Shown here: piece by piece, positions 6,309 through 13,791 of the stretch
How the letters are laid out: each line of letters opens with the position of its first letter
Position numbering within the stretch: position 1 is the first letter of the stretch
Assembly: GCA_947476855.1 (NCBI GenBank)
Contig: CANJSR010000062.1
Coordinates: forward strand, 1 to 14,888
From: Acetobacteraceae bacterium
GTDB taxonomy: Bacteria; Pseudomonadota; Alphaproteobacteria; Acetobacterales; Acetobacteraceae
Length of the DNA stretch: 14,888 nucleotides
Direction of reading: 5' to 3'
Made by a program: the position numbers and the translations under genes
The notes under the pieces: generated by a model
Database searches by the model: none
The model's input: only the letters and a program-made list of their open reading frames with translations
Told to the model about the DNA's origin: nothing

Positions 6309-8348
6309 CTACCCTGATTTCGGCACGTTCTTCTCCAGTTCCGCCAACCAGACCACCGCGTTGCCATCGGACGGCGCTCGCCAGTCGCCGCGGGGCGACA
6401 GGGACCCGCCGGCGCTGACCTTCGGGCCGTTCGGCATCGCGCTGCGCTTGAACTGGCTGAATGCGAAGAATCGGCGGAGGAACACCTCCATCCAATGCCG
6501 GATCGTCGGCAGGTCGTATGCCTTGCGCCGTTCGGGTGGGAAGTGCGGCGGCCAGTCGCCGCGCGTTGCGTCTTCCCACGTGTACAGCGCCATGAACGCG
6601 ACCTTTGACGGCACGAAGCCGTAGCGCAGGATGTAGAACAGGGTGAAATCCTGCAACGCATAGGGGCCGATCTTGGCTTCGGTGCTCTGCGGCGCCTCGC
6701 CTTCGCCCGCGGGCACAAGCTCGGGGGAGATCTCGGTTGAAACGATCGCGTCCAGCGTCGCCAGCACGTCATCGGCAAATTTGCGAGACCCGATGATCCA
6801 GCGGATCAGATGCTGGATCAGCGTCTTCGGCACGCCGGCATTGACGTTGTAGTGCGCCATCTGGTCGCCGACGCCATAGGTGCACCAGCCGAGCGCGAGT
6901 TCGGACAGATCGCCCGTGCCGATCACGATGCTGTCATTGTGGTTCGCCAGCCGGAACAGATAATCGGTGCGGAGGCCGGCCTGCACGTTCTCGAACGTGA
7001 TGTCGTAGACGTTCTGGCCATCCGAATAGGGATGCCCGATATCGCCGAGCATCTGGATCGCAGCGGGGCGGATGTCGAGTTCGGCCCAGGTGACTCCCAG
7101 GGATGACATCAGCCGGATCGCGTTGCCCTTGGTATGATCGGACGTGGCGAACCCCGGCATCGTGTAGGCGAGGATGTTGGTGCGCGGCAGGCCCAGAAGA
7201 TCGAAGGCCTGGGCACAGACGATCAGCGCATGCGTCGAATCCAGCCCGCCGGAGATGCCGATCACCACCTTCTTGACGCCAATCGCGCGCAGGCGCTGCA
7301 CCAGGCCGGAGACCTGGATATTGTACGCCTCGAAACAATCCTGTTCCAATCGCGCGATATCGGCTGGCACGAAGGGGAAACGTTCCATCTTGCGGTGGAA
7401 GCCGACATCTCCGGTGGGCGCAGCCACGGTGAACCCGATGCGTCGCCATGCGCGAGCGGAGCGCCGGCGGTTGGTATCGAATGATCCCATCTGCAACCGT
7501 TCCTGGCGCAGCATGTCCAGGTCGATATCGGCGATGGCGGCCTGGTTGTCCGTGGGGAAGCGTTCGGTTTCCGCGAGCGTCACGCCGTTCTCGAACACCG
7601 AGCCCTGGCCGTCCCAGGCCAGGTCGGTCGTGGACTCTCCCGTGCCGGCGGCGGCGTACAGATAGGCGGCGAGGCAGCGGGCGGACTGGGACCGGCAGAG
7701 CAGGCGGCGGGTCTCCGCCTTGCCGATGGTGATGTTGCTTGCGGACAGGTTGGTCAGCACGGTCGCGCCAGCCACCGCCGCGTCGCCACTGGGTGGGTTG
7801 GGGACCCAGACGTCCTCACAGATTTCGGCGTGGACGACCAGGTCGGGGAGGTCCTCGGCCGCGAACAGCAGGTCGGGGCCGAAGGGGGCTTGGTGGCCTC
7901 GGATCGTGATCGCGCCGCCTTCGGTGCCGTCGCCGGAGACGAAGTGGCGCGGTTCGTAGAATTCCCGGTAGTTGGGCAGATGGATTTTCGGCACGACGCC
8001 AAGCAGCCGGCCGCGCTGGATGGCCAAAGCGCAGTTATACAGCGCGCCCTGGTGGCGGATGGGCGCGCCGACCAGCAGCAGCGGCATGAGCGTGGCGGAC
8101 CCGGCGATGATCGCCTCGATCGCGTCTTCCACCGCGTCCAACAGGGCGGTCTGTTGCAGCAGGTCGCTGATCGAGTAGCCGGACAGGCCGAGTTCCGGAA
8201 ACACGGCGACGGCCACGGCCTGTTGGTGCAGGTCGGCGGCCACGTCCAGGACCGTGCGCGCGTTGCGGGCCGGGTCCGCGAGGGCGGTGACCGTCGTGCA
8301 GGCGGCGACTCGAGCAAAGCCGTGACGGTAGAGGGAGCGGAAGCTCAT
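6309..8348 (-). CDS. nadE: Glutamine-dependent NAD+ synthetase
   Basis: The 679-residue protein is the long, two-domain form and closely resembles mycobacterial NadE, also 679 residues. The N-terminal nitrilase-type glutaminase domain (about 1-280) carries the triad E52 (FPELGLSG), K121 (VVPKIHLPNYREFYE) and C177 (HAEICEDVWVP). The C-terminal synthetase domain has the ATP pyrophosphatase loop SGGLDS at 366-371 and GTGDLSELALGW further on. It amidates nicotinic acid adenine dinucleotide with glutamine nitrogen and ATP, the last step of NAD+ synthesis, in the cytoplasm. The start at 8348 (MSFRSLYRHGFARVAACT) matches the family; the frame stays open upstream to 8699 but that part is low-complexity and overlaps the GH15 gene. 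No strong ribosome binding site is visible. It lies 137 bp downstream of the GH15 gene on the same strand. Confidence 0.97.
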   Translation of the reverse strand: MSFRSLYRHGFARVAACTTVTALADPARNARTVLDVAADLHQQAVAVAVFPELGLSGYSISDLLQQTALLDAVEDAIEAIIAGSATLMPLLLVGAPIRHQGALYNCALAIQRGRLLGVVPKIHLPNYREFYEPRHFVSGDGTEGGAITIRGHQAPFGPDLLFAAEDLPDLVVHAEICEDVWVPNPPSGDAAVAGATVLTNLSASNITIGKAETRRLLCRSQSARCLAAYLYAAAGTGESTTDLAWDGQGSVFENGVTLAETERFPTDNQAAIADIDLDMLRQERLQMGSFDTNRRRSARAWRRIGFTVAAPTGDVGFHRKMERFPFVPADIARLEQDCFEAYNIQVSGLVQRLRAIGVKKVVIGISGGLDSTHALIVCAQAFDLLGLPRTNILAYTMPGFATSDHTKGNAIRLMSSLGVTWAELDIRPAAIQMLGDIGHPYSDGQNVYDITFENVQAGLRTDYLFRLANHNDSIVIGTGDLSELALGWCTYGVGDQMAHYNVNAGVPKTLIQHLIRWIIGSRKFADDVLATLDAIVSTEISPELVPAGEGEAPQSTEAKIGPYALQDFTLFYILRYGFVPSKVAFMALYTWEDATRGDWPPHFPPERRKAYDLPTIRHWMEVFLRRFFAFSQFKRSAMPNGPKVSAGGSLSPRGDWRAPSDGNAVVWLAELEKNVPKSG

Positions 8349-8485
8349 GGATGGATGGTCCGGATCAAGCTGATCTGGACTATGGTGCGGCGGGGGCGGG
8401 TTCGCCAGTCGTGAGGATGGGGCACATCGACCCAAGGAAAGCCGCTTGCGTTCGACGGGGCGCGTTGGCGGTGGCCATCCGGGCG

Positions 8486-10273
8486 TCAGGGCTCCCCGTC
8501 CAGCGTCAACGCCGTATTCACCAGCGCCAGATGCGAGAACGCCTGGGGGAAATTGCCCAACTGGCGGCGGCCGACGGGGTCGTATTCCTCGGCCAGCAGG
8601 CCGACATCGTTGCGGAGTGACAGCAGCCGCTCGAACAGCGCCCGCGCTTCCTCCCGCCGGCCGAGGGCGGCCAGGGCGTCGGCGTACCAGAAGCTGCATG
8701 CGAGGAAGACGCCCTCCCCTACCGGCAGCCCGTCATCGGTGTCCTCGGTCCGGTAGCGCAGGATCAGGCCATCGGCGGTCAGGTCGCGGCCGATGGCCTC
8801 GATCGTGGCGCGCATCCGGGGGTCATCGGCGGGCAGGAAGCCGAAGCTGGGCAGCAACAGAAGGCTCGCGTCCAGCGTCCCCGACCCGAAGGACTGCGTG
8901 AAATAGCCGAGGCGAGCGTCGTAGCCTTCCTCGCACACCAGGGCATGAATGCGCGCCCGCACCGCCCGCCAGCGATCGAGCGGCCCTGGCAGGTCGTGCC
9001 GCTCCATCAACCGGACCGCGCGATCAAACGCGACCCAGGCCATGGCCTTGGAGAACGTGAAGTGGCGGGAGGCGCCGCGCACCTCCCAGATCCCCTCATC
9101 GGGGCGGTCCCAGATGGTCTCCAAATGCTCGACCAGCGCGCGGATCAGGCCCCAGGATTCCTCGGCCCGGACCAGGTCCAGTTCGATCTCCCGGTGCAGG
9201 GCGTCCAGCAGCTCCCCATGCACATCAAGCTGGACCTGCGTGCTGGCCGCGTTGCCGATCCGCACGGGGCGGGAATCCCGGTAGCCCGCCAGCCACGGCA
9301 CCTGCCATTCGATGATGGACCGCTCCCCGGCCAGCCCGTACAGGACCTGCATCTGTTCGGCCGATCCCGCGACCGCGCGCCGCAGCCAGGCGCCCCAGGC
9401 GCGCGCTTCCTCCCGATGGCCGGCGCGCAGCAAGGCGCGCAGGGCGAAGGTCGAATCGCGCAGCCAGCAATAGCGGTAGTCCCAGTTGCGCTCCCCGCCG
9501 ATCCATTCGGGCAGCGATGTCGTAGGGGCCGCCACCATGCCGCCGGTGGCGCGATGACTGAGCGCCTTGAGCGTCAGCAGCGACCGCCGCACCGCATCAG
9601 CCCATGGGCCTCCAACCTGTCCGCGGGCGGACCAGGCGGCGCCCTGTTCCTCGGCTTCGCGCAGGGCGGCATCCGGGTCGGGCGGGCTGACGGGGGGCAG
9701 ATGCGACTCGCCATGGGCCAGGACAAAGCGGATACGATCGCCGGCGCGGACGGTGAAATCGGCGACGGTCGTCATGCCGCGGCCGAGGACGGGGACATCC
9801 GCGGCCAGCACGACCCGGTCGGGGCCGGCGATGGCATGGATGCCCCACTCCGCCGCCGTGACCCAGGGGACGATGGCGCCGTACTGGAAGCGCAGGATCA
9901 GGTCGGACCGCATGGGCACCGCACCGGTCCGGCCCTCCACGATGCGGATTACCGCCGGCTGGCCGGGGGCCATCAGGTCGATCAGGGCCGCCGAACCGGA
10001 GGCCGTTTCGAACACCGTCTCCAGCACCAGCGTGTCACCGCGATAGCGGCGGGTGGTCCGGATGACGGGCTCCGCGGGGGCAATCCGCCAGCACCCGTTG
10101 TCGGGCGTGCCGAGAAGCGCGGCAAGACACGCGGGACTGTCGAAGCGGGGCCAGCACAGCCAGTCGATCGACCCGTTCCGCCCGACCAAGGCCGCGGTCC
10201 GGCAATCCCCGATCAGCGCGTAGTCTTCGATCGCCGCGTGTTCGGTGGGCGGCGGCGGCCGTTCAGCGCCCAT
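8486..10273 (-). CDS. Glycoside hydrolase family 15 protein (glucoamylase/trehalase-like)
   Basis: This 595-residue protein opens with the family signature IEDYALIGDCRTAALVGRNG and IDWLCWPRFDSP. An N-terminal beta domain spans about residues 10-215 and an (alpha/alpha)6 barrel about 225-590. Barrel motifs include ERNWDYRYCWLRDS (261-274), the probable general acid in DEGIWE (E397) and the probable general base in LLAEEYDP (E562 or E563). GH15 members hydrolyse terminal alpha-glucosidic bonds; bacterial proteins of this form include trehalases and glucan hydrolases, and the substrate here is undetermined. There is no signal peptide, so it is probably cytoplasmic. The start at 10273 is 9 bp after the stop of the preceding secreted-protein gene, indicating an operon. 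A very proline-rich run (residues 6-9) precedes the conserved part. No otsA, otsB or treS neighbour is present to settle a trehalose role. Confidence 0.9.
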   Translation of the reverse strand: MGAERPPPPTEHAAIEDYALIGDCRTAALVGRNGSIDWLCWPRFDSPACLAALLGTPDNGCWRIAPAEPVIRTTRRYRGDTLVLETVFETASGSAALIDLMAPGQPAVIRIVEGRTGAVPMRSDLILRFQYGAIVPWVTAAEWGIHAIAGPDRVVLAADVPVLGRGMTTVADFTVRAGDRIRFVLAHGESHLPPVSPPDPDAALREAEEQGAAWSARGQVGGPWADAVRRSLLTLKALSHRATGGMVAAPTTSLPEWIGGERNWDYRYCWLRDSTFALRALLRAGHREEARAWGAWLRRAVAGSAEQMQVLYGLAGERSIIEWQVPWLAGYRDSRPVRIGNAASTQVQLDVHGELLDALHREIELDLVRAEESWGLIRALVEHLETIWDRPDEGIWEVRGASRHFTFSKAMAWVAFDRAVRLMERHDLPGPLDRWRAVRARIHALVCEEGYDARLGYFTQSFGSGTLDASLLLLPSFGFLPADDPRMRATIEAIGRDLTADGLILRYRTEDTDDGLPVGEGVFLACSFWYADALAALGRREEARALFERLLSLRNDVGLLAEEYDPVGRRQLGNFPQAFSHLALVNTALTLDGEP

Positions 10274-10282
10274 GCGCCGCCG

Positions 10283-10804
10283 TCACCGCACGCGGCCCCA
10301 TTTCTGCTGGCCGTCATTGCCCCGGCAGAAGCATCCGGCATCGGGGGTCGAGGGCCGCTCCATCGGGCACTGATAGGCCCCCGCGTCGCAGATCTGCATC
10401 CGTGCCGGCGCCGAACCGGCGTTGAAGCCAGGCGGCGCGATGAAACCGGGCGGCACGCCGGGGGTGACCGGCTGGGAATACGCCGGCGGATAGGACGGCT
10501 GAGAATAAGGCGGCGCGACGTATCCCGGCGGGGCAAAGATCACGGGCGGCGGCGCATAGATCACCGGCGGAGGAACCCACGGCGGCGCCACATACACCGG
10601 CGGCCGATAATAATACGGCGCCGGCCCATAATAGCTCGGCCCGTATAACGGCACGCCCACGCCGATCCCGACCGAGACCCGCGCCTCGGCGGGACCAGGG
10701 GTCGCGACCGACAACGCCAGGACGGCCAGCAGGACGCCCAACGCCAGGCGGAGCGTCGCCCGACTCAATTGCGGGAGGGTGGATACGGAGGATAGGGCGC
10801 GCAT
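10283..10804 (-). CDS. Secreted proline/tyrosine-rich protein with a C-terminal four-cysteine motif
   Basis: The 173-residue product is of unknown function. Residues 1-42 look like a signal peptide: a basic start, the hydrophobic core LALGVLLAVLALSVA, and likely cleavage after AEA. The middle (about 50-130) is low-complexity, rich in Pro, Tyr, Gly and Val, with repeated APP and PPV units. The last 40 residues form a compact motif, QICDAGAYQCPMERP then CFCRGNDGQQKWGR, with cysteines at 139, 146, 158 and 160 that could form two disulphides in the periplasm. Similar tails seem to occur in hypothetical proteins of Acetobacteraceae, but this is from memory. The start lies 5 bp after the stop of the upstream secreted-protein gene and lacks a clear ribosome binding site, so translation may be coupled. 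GH15 follows 9 bp downstream. Confidence 0.8.
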   Translation of the reverse strand: MRALSSVSTLPQLSRATLRLALGVLLAVLALSVATPGPAEARVSVGIGVGVPLYGPSYYGPAPYYYRPPVYVAPPWVPPPVIYAPPPVIFAPPGYVAPPYSQPSYPPAYSQPVTPGVPPGFIAPPGFNAGSAPARMQICDAGAYQCPMERPSTPDAGCFCRGNDGQQKWGRVR

Positions 10805-10809
10805 AGCGG

Positions 10810-11232
10810 CTACTGCGCCGTCTGGTCCGCCGTCGCCATGGCGGTCTGGATGTGGCGGCTCGCCCCTTCCCGGTCACCCTGCGAGAGGGAACGCAAAGCC
10901 TCCCGAATTTGCCCGACGGCGGGATTCTCGCTGGGGTTGTTGGTCTGGAACAGCGGCACCGAACGGTCGAGCAGCCTGGTCTGGGCACGCTCCAGCGCCT
11001 CCTGCGCTTCCCCGTTGCGGCCGGCGATCAGGGCGCCCTGCGCCGCGCGGAGGAAGGCGGAGGGCGGTGCGTTCTCACCCAGGGGCGGGGTGGGCAGGGT
11101 CGGCGCGACCTCCGACCGGGTGTCGGCGGGGCCGATATTGGCGGTGCCCATGGTGGACTGGGAGGCGGCCGGCGCGGCGATCGCACCGGCCAGCAGGGCG
11201 GTGGCGAAGGAGAGGGTCACGAGACGGATCAT
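10810..11232 (-). CDS. Small secreted hypothetical protein
   Basis: The 140-residue product has a likely signal peptide (MIRLVTLSFATALLAGAIAA) with probable cleavage near residue 24, after PAAS. The mature part begins with a flexible Pro/Thr-rich linker. A helical region from about residue 58 to the end follows, with AFLRAAQGALIAGRNGEAQ, EALERAQTRLLD and QIREALRSLSQGDREGA. The alternating Ala/Leu/Glu pattern suggests a helical hairpin or TPR-like repeat. It contains no cysteine. No family was recognised. The start at 11232 is well supported by an AGGAGG ribosome binding site 9 nt upstream. It is the first gene of an apparent three-gene operon with the proline-rich secreted protein and GH15. 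Confidence 0.8.
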   Translation of the reverse strand: MIRLVTLSFATALLAGAIAAPAASQSTMGTANIGPADTRSEVAPTLPTPPLGENAPPSAFLRAAQGALIAGRNGEAQEALERAQTRLLDRSVPLFQTNNPSENPAVGQIREALRSLSQGDREGASRHIQTAMATADQTAQ

Positions 11233-11258
11233 GGCAAACGGCCTCCTGCTGGTAAGGC

Positions 11259-11277
11259 GCCAGCATGACAGGCTGGC
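11259..11277. promoter_or_regulatory. Inverted repeat before the secreted-protein operon
   Basis: Perfect 6-bp arms GCCAGC (11259-11264) and GCTGGC (11272-11277) flank a 7-bp spacer. They lie 27-45 bp before the start codon at 11232, next to or just after the predicted transcription start. This position suits an operator or a leader hairpin. Short arms like these also occur by chance in GC-rich DNA. Confidence 0.3.
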
Positions 11278-11285
11278 ATGCCCGA

Positions 11286-11315
11286 AATATGGCGATCATG
11301 CGCGCCGTCCGTCAG
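11286..11315 (-). promoter_or_regulatory. Possible sigma-70 promoter of the secreted-protein/GH15 operon
   Basis: Read on the minus strand, CTGACG (11315-11310) and CATATT (11291-11286) resemble -35 and -10 boxes (4 of 6 matches each) with an 18-bp spacer. The AT-rich -10 stands out in otherwise GC-rich sequence. It would start transcription near 11279, giving a leader of about 45 nt to the ATG at 11232. Confidence 0.35.
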
Positions 11316-11329
11316 GGGGGCGAGCGCGA

Positions 11330-12265
11330 TCATCGCCAGCGGCGGTGAAACCACAGCCATTGGCCCGGGTTCTCGCGGATCCAGCCCTCCACGATCGTGA
11401 TCATCGCCTGGGTCGCGGCCTCGACATCCACGGCGCCCTCCGCGTCGCGCGGCATCTCGAAGGGACCCTCGGCGATCACGTCGAAGGTCTGGTCGGGGCG
11501 GCGGACGACATGGATGCCGACGACCGGGCAGTCGAAGCGCCGCAGCAGGCGGGCAATCGAGGGATTGGCCTTGCACCGCCGCCCGAAGAACGTGACGTCG
11601 ACCCCGCGGGAGAAATGCTGGTCGACCAGCATGCCCAGATGCAGCCCGGCCGAGAGCGCCGCCGCCATCTCCAGCGCTGCCTGGGCGCGGGTGCGGATGA
11701 GCTTCCCCATCAGGGGCGCGCGGATGCGGATGATCTCCTTCGCCACCGCCTTGTTGTTGGGCATGCGGTAGACGACGGCGGTGTCCATGCCGTGGCGCGT
11801 GACCGCGACGGCCGGGATTTCCCAGTTGCCGAGATGGGCCGAGAAGCAGAGCGCGGGCTTGCCGTCGTGCAGCAGTTCCTCGAACAGCGGGATGGAACCG
11901 GTGCGGATGCGGCTGTCCTGGGGACGGGCGGGATCGAACCGGGCGAGCGTGCCGAGATGCACGTATTCCCCGGCGACGCGGCCGAGATTGTCCCAGGCTT
12001 CCCGCAGGGTGGCCTCGATCCAGGCGGGGTCCTTGTCGGGGAAGGCGGCGCGGAGGTTGGCCTGGCCGATGCGGTGGGCCGGCAGAAAGGGGCCGACACG
12101 GCGGGCCAGAGCGCCGCAGAGGGCGGAGGCGCGGTCGGGGTTGGTCAGCCGCAGAGCCGCGAGCAGCCACTTCACGAGGCGGCCGAGGATGCGGTCCCCA
12201 TACCGCGTCAGCATGTGCTTGAGGCGGAGCAGGCGTAGGCCGAACTGGGCGCGGAACCGGTTCAT
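11330..12265 (-). CDS. Lipid A biosynthesis lauroyl acyltransferase (LpxL/HtrB family)
   Basis: The 311-residue protein has the LpxL-type acyltransferase layout. A hydrophobic N-terminal stretch (about residues 24-40) may anchor it to the inner membrane. The catalytic HX4E motif is HLGNWE (H144 and E149). The family motif DQH at 215-217 is followed by GVDVTFFGRR. The end is QWLWFHRRWR, typical of the family (WxHxRWR). These enzymes add secondary acyl chains to lipid A at the cytoplasmic face of the inner membrane. The length is normal. The start at 12265 gives MNRFRAQFGLRLLRL; no ribosome binding site is clear, and M18 is an alternative start. The secreted-protein operon follows 97 bp downstream on the same strand. 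Whether the acceptor is Kdo2-lipid A or another lipid cannot be read from the sequence. Confidence 0.93.
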   Translation of the reverse strand: MNRFRAQFGLRLLRLKHMLTRYGDRILGRLVKWLLAALRLTNPDRASALCGALARRVGPFLPAHRIGQANLRAAFPDKDPAWIEATLREAWDNLGRVAGEYVHLGTLARFDPARPQDSRIRTGSIPLFEELLHDGKPALCFSAHLGNWEIPAVAVTRHGMDTAVVYRMPNNKAVAKEIIRIRAPLMGKLIRTRAQAALEMAAALSAGLHLGMLVDQHFSRGVDVTFFGRRCKANPSIARLLRRFDCPVVGIHVVRRPDQTFDVIAEGPFEMPRDAEGAVDVEAATQAMITIVEGWIRENPGQWLWFHRRWR

Positions 12266-12359
12266 GGCTGGGGGTGGGCAGATGGCGCGAGGGGACCGGT
12301 GGGGTGCCAGGGGTGGATGTGCGGGATGGGCATCCGGGGGACGGTTGGTCCGGAATAGT

Positions 12360-12414
12360 CCCCCCTCCCCTTGAGGGCTTGGGCCGCAAAGCGGACCGAG
12401 GTTGGGGGGAGGGG
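12360..12414. repeat. G/C-tract hairpin element, copy 1
   Basis: CCCCTCCCC (12362-12370) pairs with GGGGAGGGG (12406-12414) to form a 9-bp stem around a 35-nt interior that includes CCGCAAAGCGG. The interior CTTGAGGGCTTGGG recurs in inverted, altered form at 12446-12481. The element is upstream of the acyltransferase gene and downstream of the MDR gene (both minus strand), so it may end MDR transcripts or form a G-rich secondary structure. The rest of 12266-12359 shows no gene. Confidence 0.6.
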
Positions 12415-12445
12415 TAGCAACCCCCCAGTCCCGTACCGCTGCTTA

Positions 12446-12481
12446 CCCCCCACCCCAGCCCTCCCCCTCAAGGGGGGAGGG
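12446..12481. repeat. G/C-tract hairpin element, copy 2 (inverted)
   Basis: CCCTCCCCC (12459-12467) pairs with GGGGGAGGG (12473-12481) to form a 9-bp stem with a 5-nt loop, TCAAG. It is preceded by CCCCCCACCCCAG. Its reverse complement resembles 12360-12414, so the two form an inverted pair. It lies 48 bp past the stop of the MDR gene (minus strand) and is a candidate transcription terminator for that gene, although no T-run is visible. Confidence 0.6.
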
Positions 12482-12528
12482 AGTTCGTTGGGCACGGGAT
12501 CACGGTCATCAGCCCCCACCATCCGGGC

Positions 12529-13560
12529 CTAAAGCTCCACCAGGAGCTTCCCAAAGACATCCCGGTGCTCCAGCCGTTCGACGCCGGCGCGGAAATCCTC
12601 CAGCGGGTAGACCGTGTCGATCACCGGGGTTACGCCGCTCTTGATCCGGTCCAGCGCGCGGGACAGGGCCGACAGCGGCGCGCCGAAGGACCCGATGATC
12701 CGGTATTGCTGCTGGAACAACTGCATCAGGTTGATCGACGCTGACGGACCCGACGTCGCCCCGCAGGTCACCAGCCGGCCGCCGCGCCGCATCGACAGCA
12801 AAGATCCCTGCCAGGTGTCGGCGCCCACATGCTCGAACACGACATCGACGCCCTTCTTGCCGGTCAGCTTGCGGACCACGCCCTCAAACCGGTCCTCACG
12901 GTAGTTGATGACGTGATCGGCGCCGAGCGCCCTGGCCTTGGTGGCCTTGTCCGCGCTGCCGACCGTGGTGATCACCGTGCAGCCGATCGACTTGGCGATC
13001 TTGATGGCGATCGAGCCGATGCCCGACCCGCCAGCATGCACCAGCACCCATTCGCCCGGCTCAAGCTGAGCGTTGTCGAACAGCATGTGCTCGACCGTCG
13101 AATAGGCGACGGCCACGCAGGCGGCATCGCCCATCGCGACTCCATCGGGGATCTTCACGACCAGACGGGCGGGGTGGTTGGTCAGTTCCTGCGCGAAGCC
13201 GTCGACGTGGAAGCCGCGGACGCCGGCCACGTTCTCACACAGGTTATCGCGGCCGCGCAGGCATTGCCGGCAGGTCCCGCAGGTCAGGGCGGAGAACGGC
13301 ACGACCCGGTCGCCCACCATCACGTTGGTCACATCGGGGCCGATGGCGGTGATCTCTCCCGCCGCCTCCGCGCCCATCGCCAAAGGATAGAGCCGCTTGG
13401 CGAAGGCCATGCCGCGCAGGCCCCAGACATCGATATGGTTCAGCCCGACGGCGCGGATGCGGATCTGCACCTGGCCGGCGCCGGGGGGCGGCGGGGCTTC
13501 CGGGTTGGTCAGGGCGACATCGCGGTCGGCCAGGAGTTGCAGGGCGCGGATCGTGGGCAT
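12529..13560 (-). CDS. Zinc-binding MDR-family alcohol dehydrogenase/quinone reductase-like protein
   Basis: The 343-residue protein has the medium-chain dehydrogenase layout. Its N-terminal GroES-like domain has VGLNHIDVWGLRG (38-50) and AMGAEAAGEI. A Rossmann domain follows with VHAGGSGIGSIAIKIAK (nucleotide motif GGSGIG, 177-182). The four structural-zinc cysteines are present at 94, 97, 100 and 108. The usual catalytic-zinc ligands appear lost: Asn-His replaces Cys-His in the GLNHID segment, and Ala stands where His is expected in GAEAAG. It therefore resembles quinone-reductase-like MDR enzymes more than true alcohol dehydrogenases. The cofactor is probably NAD(P)H; the substrate is unknown. 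The start at 13560 matches the family N-terminus; the same frame stays open upstream across the cupin and DUF35 genes, but that part is antisense. It is divergent from the cupin/DUF35/thiolase genes. Confidence 0.9.
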   Translation of the reverse strand: MPTIRALQLLADRDVALTNPEAPPPPGAGQVQIRIRAVGLNHIDVWGLRGMAFAKRLYPLAMGAEAAGEITAIGPDVTNVMVGDRVVPFSALTCGTCRQCLRGRDNLCENVAGVRGFHVDGFAQELTNHPARLVVKIPDGVAMGDAACVAVAYSTVEHMLFDNAQLEPGEWVLVHAGGSGIGSIAIKIAKSIGCTVITTVGSADKATKARALGADHVINYREDRFEGVVRKLTGKKGVDVVFEHVGADTWQGSLLSMRRGGRLVTCGATSGPSASINLMQLFQQQYRIIGSFGAPLSALSRALDRIKSGVTPVIDTVYPLEDFRAGVERLEHRDVFGKLLVEL

Positions 13561-13664
13561 GGCGGGGACCTGAGCTTGGTGCCCCTGCCCAGTAGGCAAC
13601 ATGGCCCCCGGGGACAAGAGGCGACACCGTCCCGGCGGTGCCAGCGGGGGCGAAGGGGCCGGGG

Positions 13665-13724
13665 GCGCGAGGGTCTGGCGCGCGAGGGTCTGGCGCGCGA
13701 GGGTCTGGCGCGCGAGGGTCTGGG
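13665..13724. repeat. Tandem array of four 15-bp units
   Basis: Four head-to-tail copies of GCGCGAGGGTCTGGC occupy 13665-13679, 13680-13694, 13695-13709 and 13710-13724; only the last base of the fourth copy differs (C to G). The array lies in the gap between the divergent MDR and cupin genes, 67 bp before the cupin start. Because 15 is a multiple of 3, it stays open in all frames and lengthens spurious open frames on both strands. It may be a multi-site binding array, or replication slippage without function. Confidence 0.9.
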
Positions 13725-13791
13725 GCGCGGGTTGCCGACATCGCGGGGGCACCGTAACGTGCCGGCGGAAACGTTGGACAGGATACAGACC

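Noticed and set aside
8349..8699. N-terminal extension of NadE
   Set aside because: It overlaps the end of the GH15 gene, is low-complexity, and NadE homology begins exactly at the ATG at 8348.
8945..10648. 567-codon plus-strand open frame opposite GH15
   Set aside because: It is antisense to a full-length GH15 gene; its Gly/Gln/Arg/His-rich composition and Arg-rich end are typical of a shadow frame.
10838..12238. 466-codon plus-strand open frame opposite the small secreted protein and the acyltransferase
   Set aside because: It spans two genes and their intergenic gap on the other strand and has no recognisable motif.
12829..13791. Upstream extension of the cupin reading frame
   Set aside because: It is antisense to the MDR gene and passes through the tandem repeat. 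The cupin itself starts at 13792 with its own ribosome binding site.
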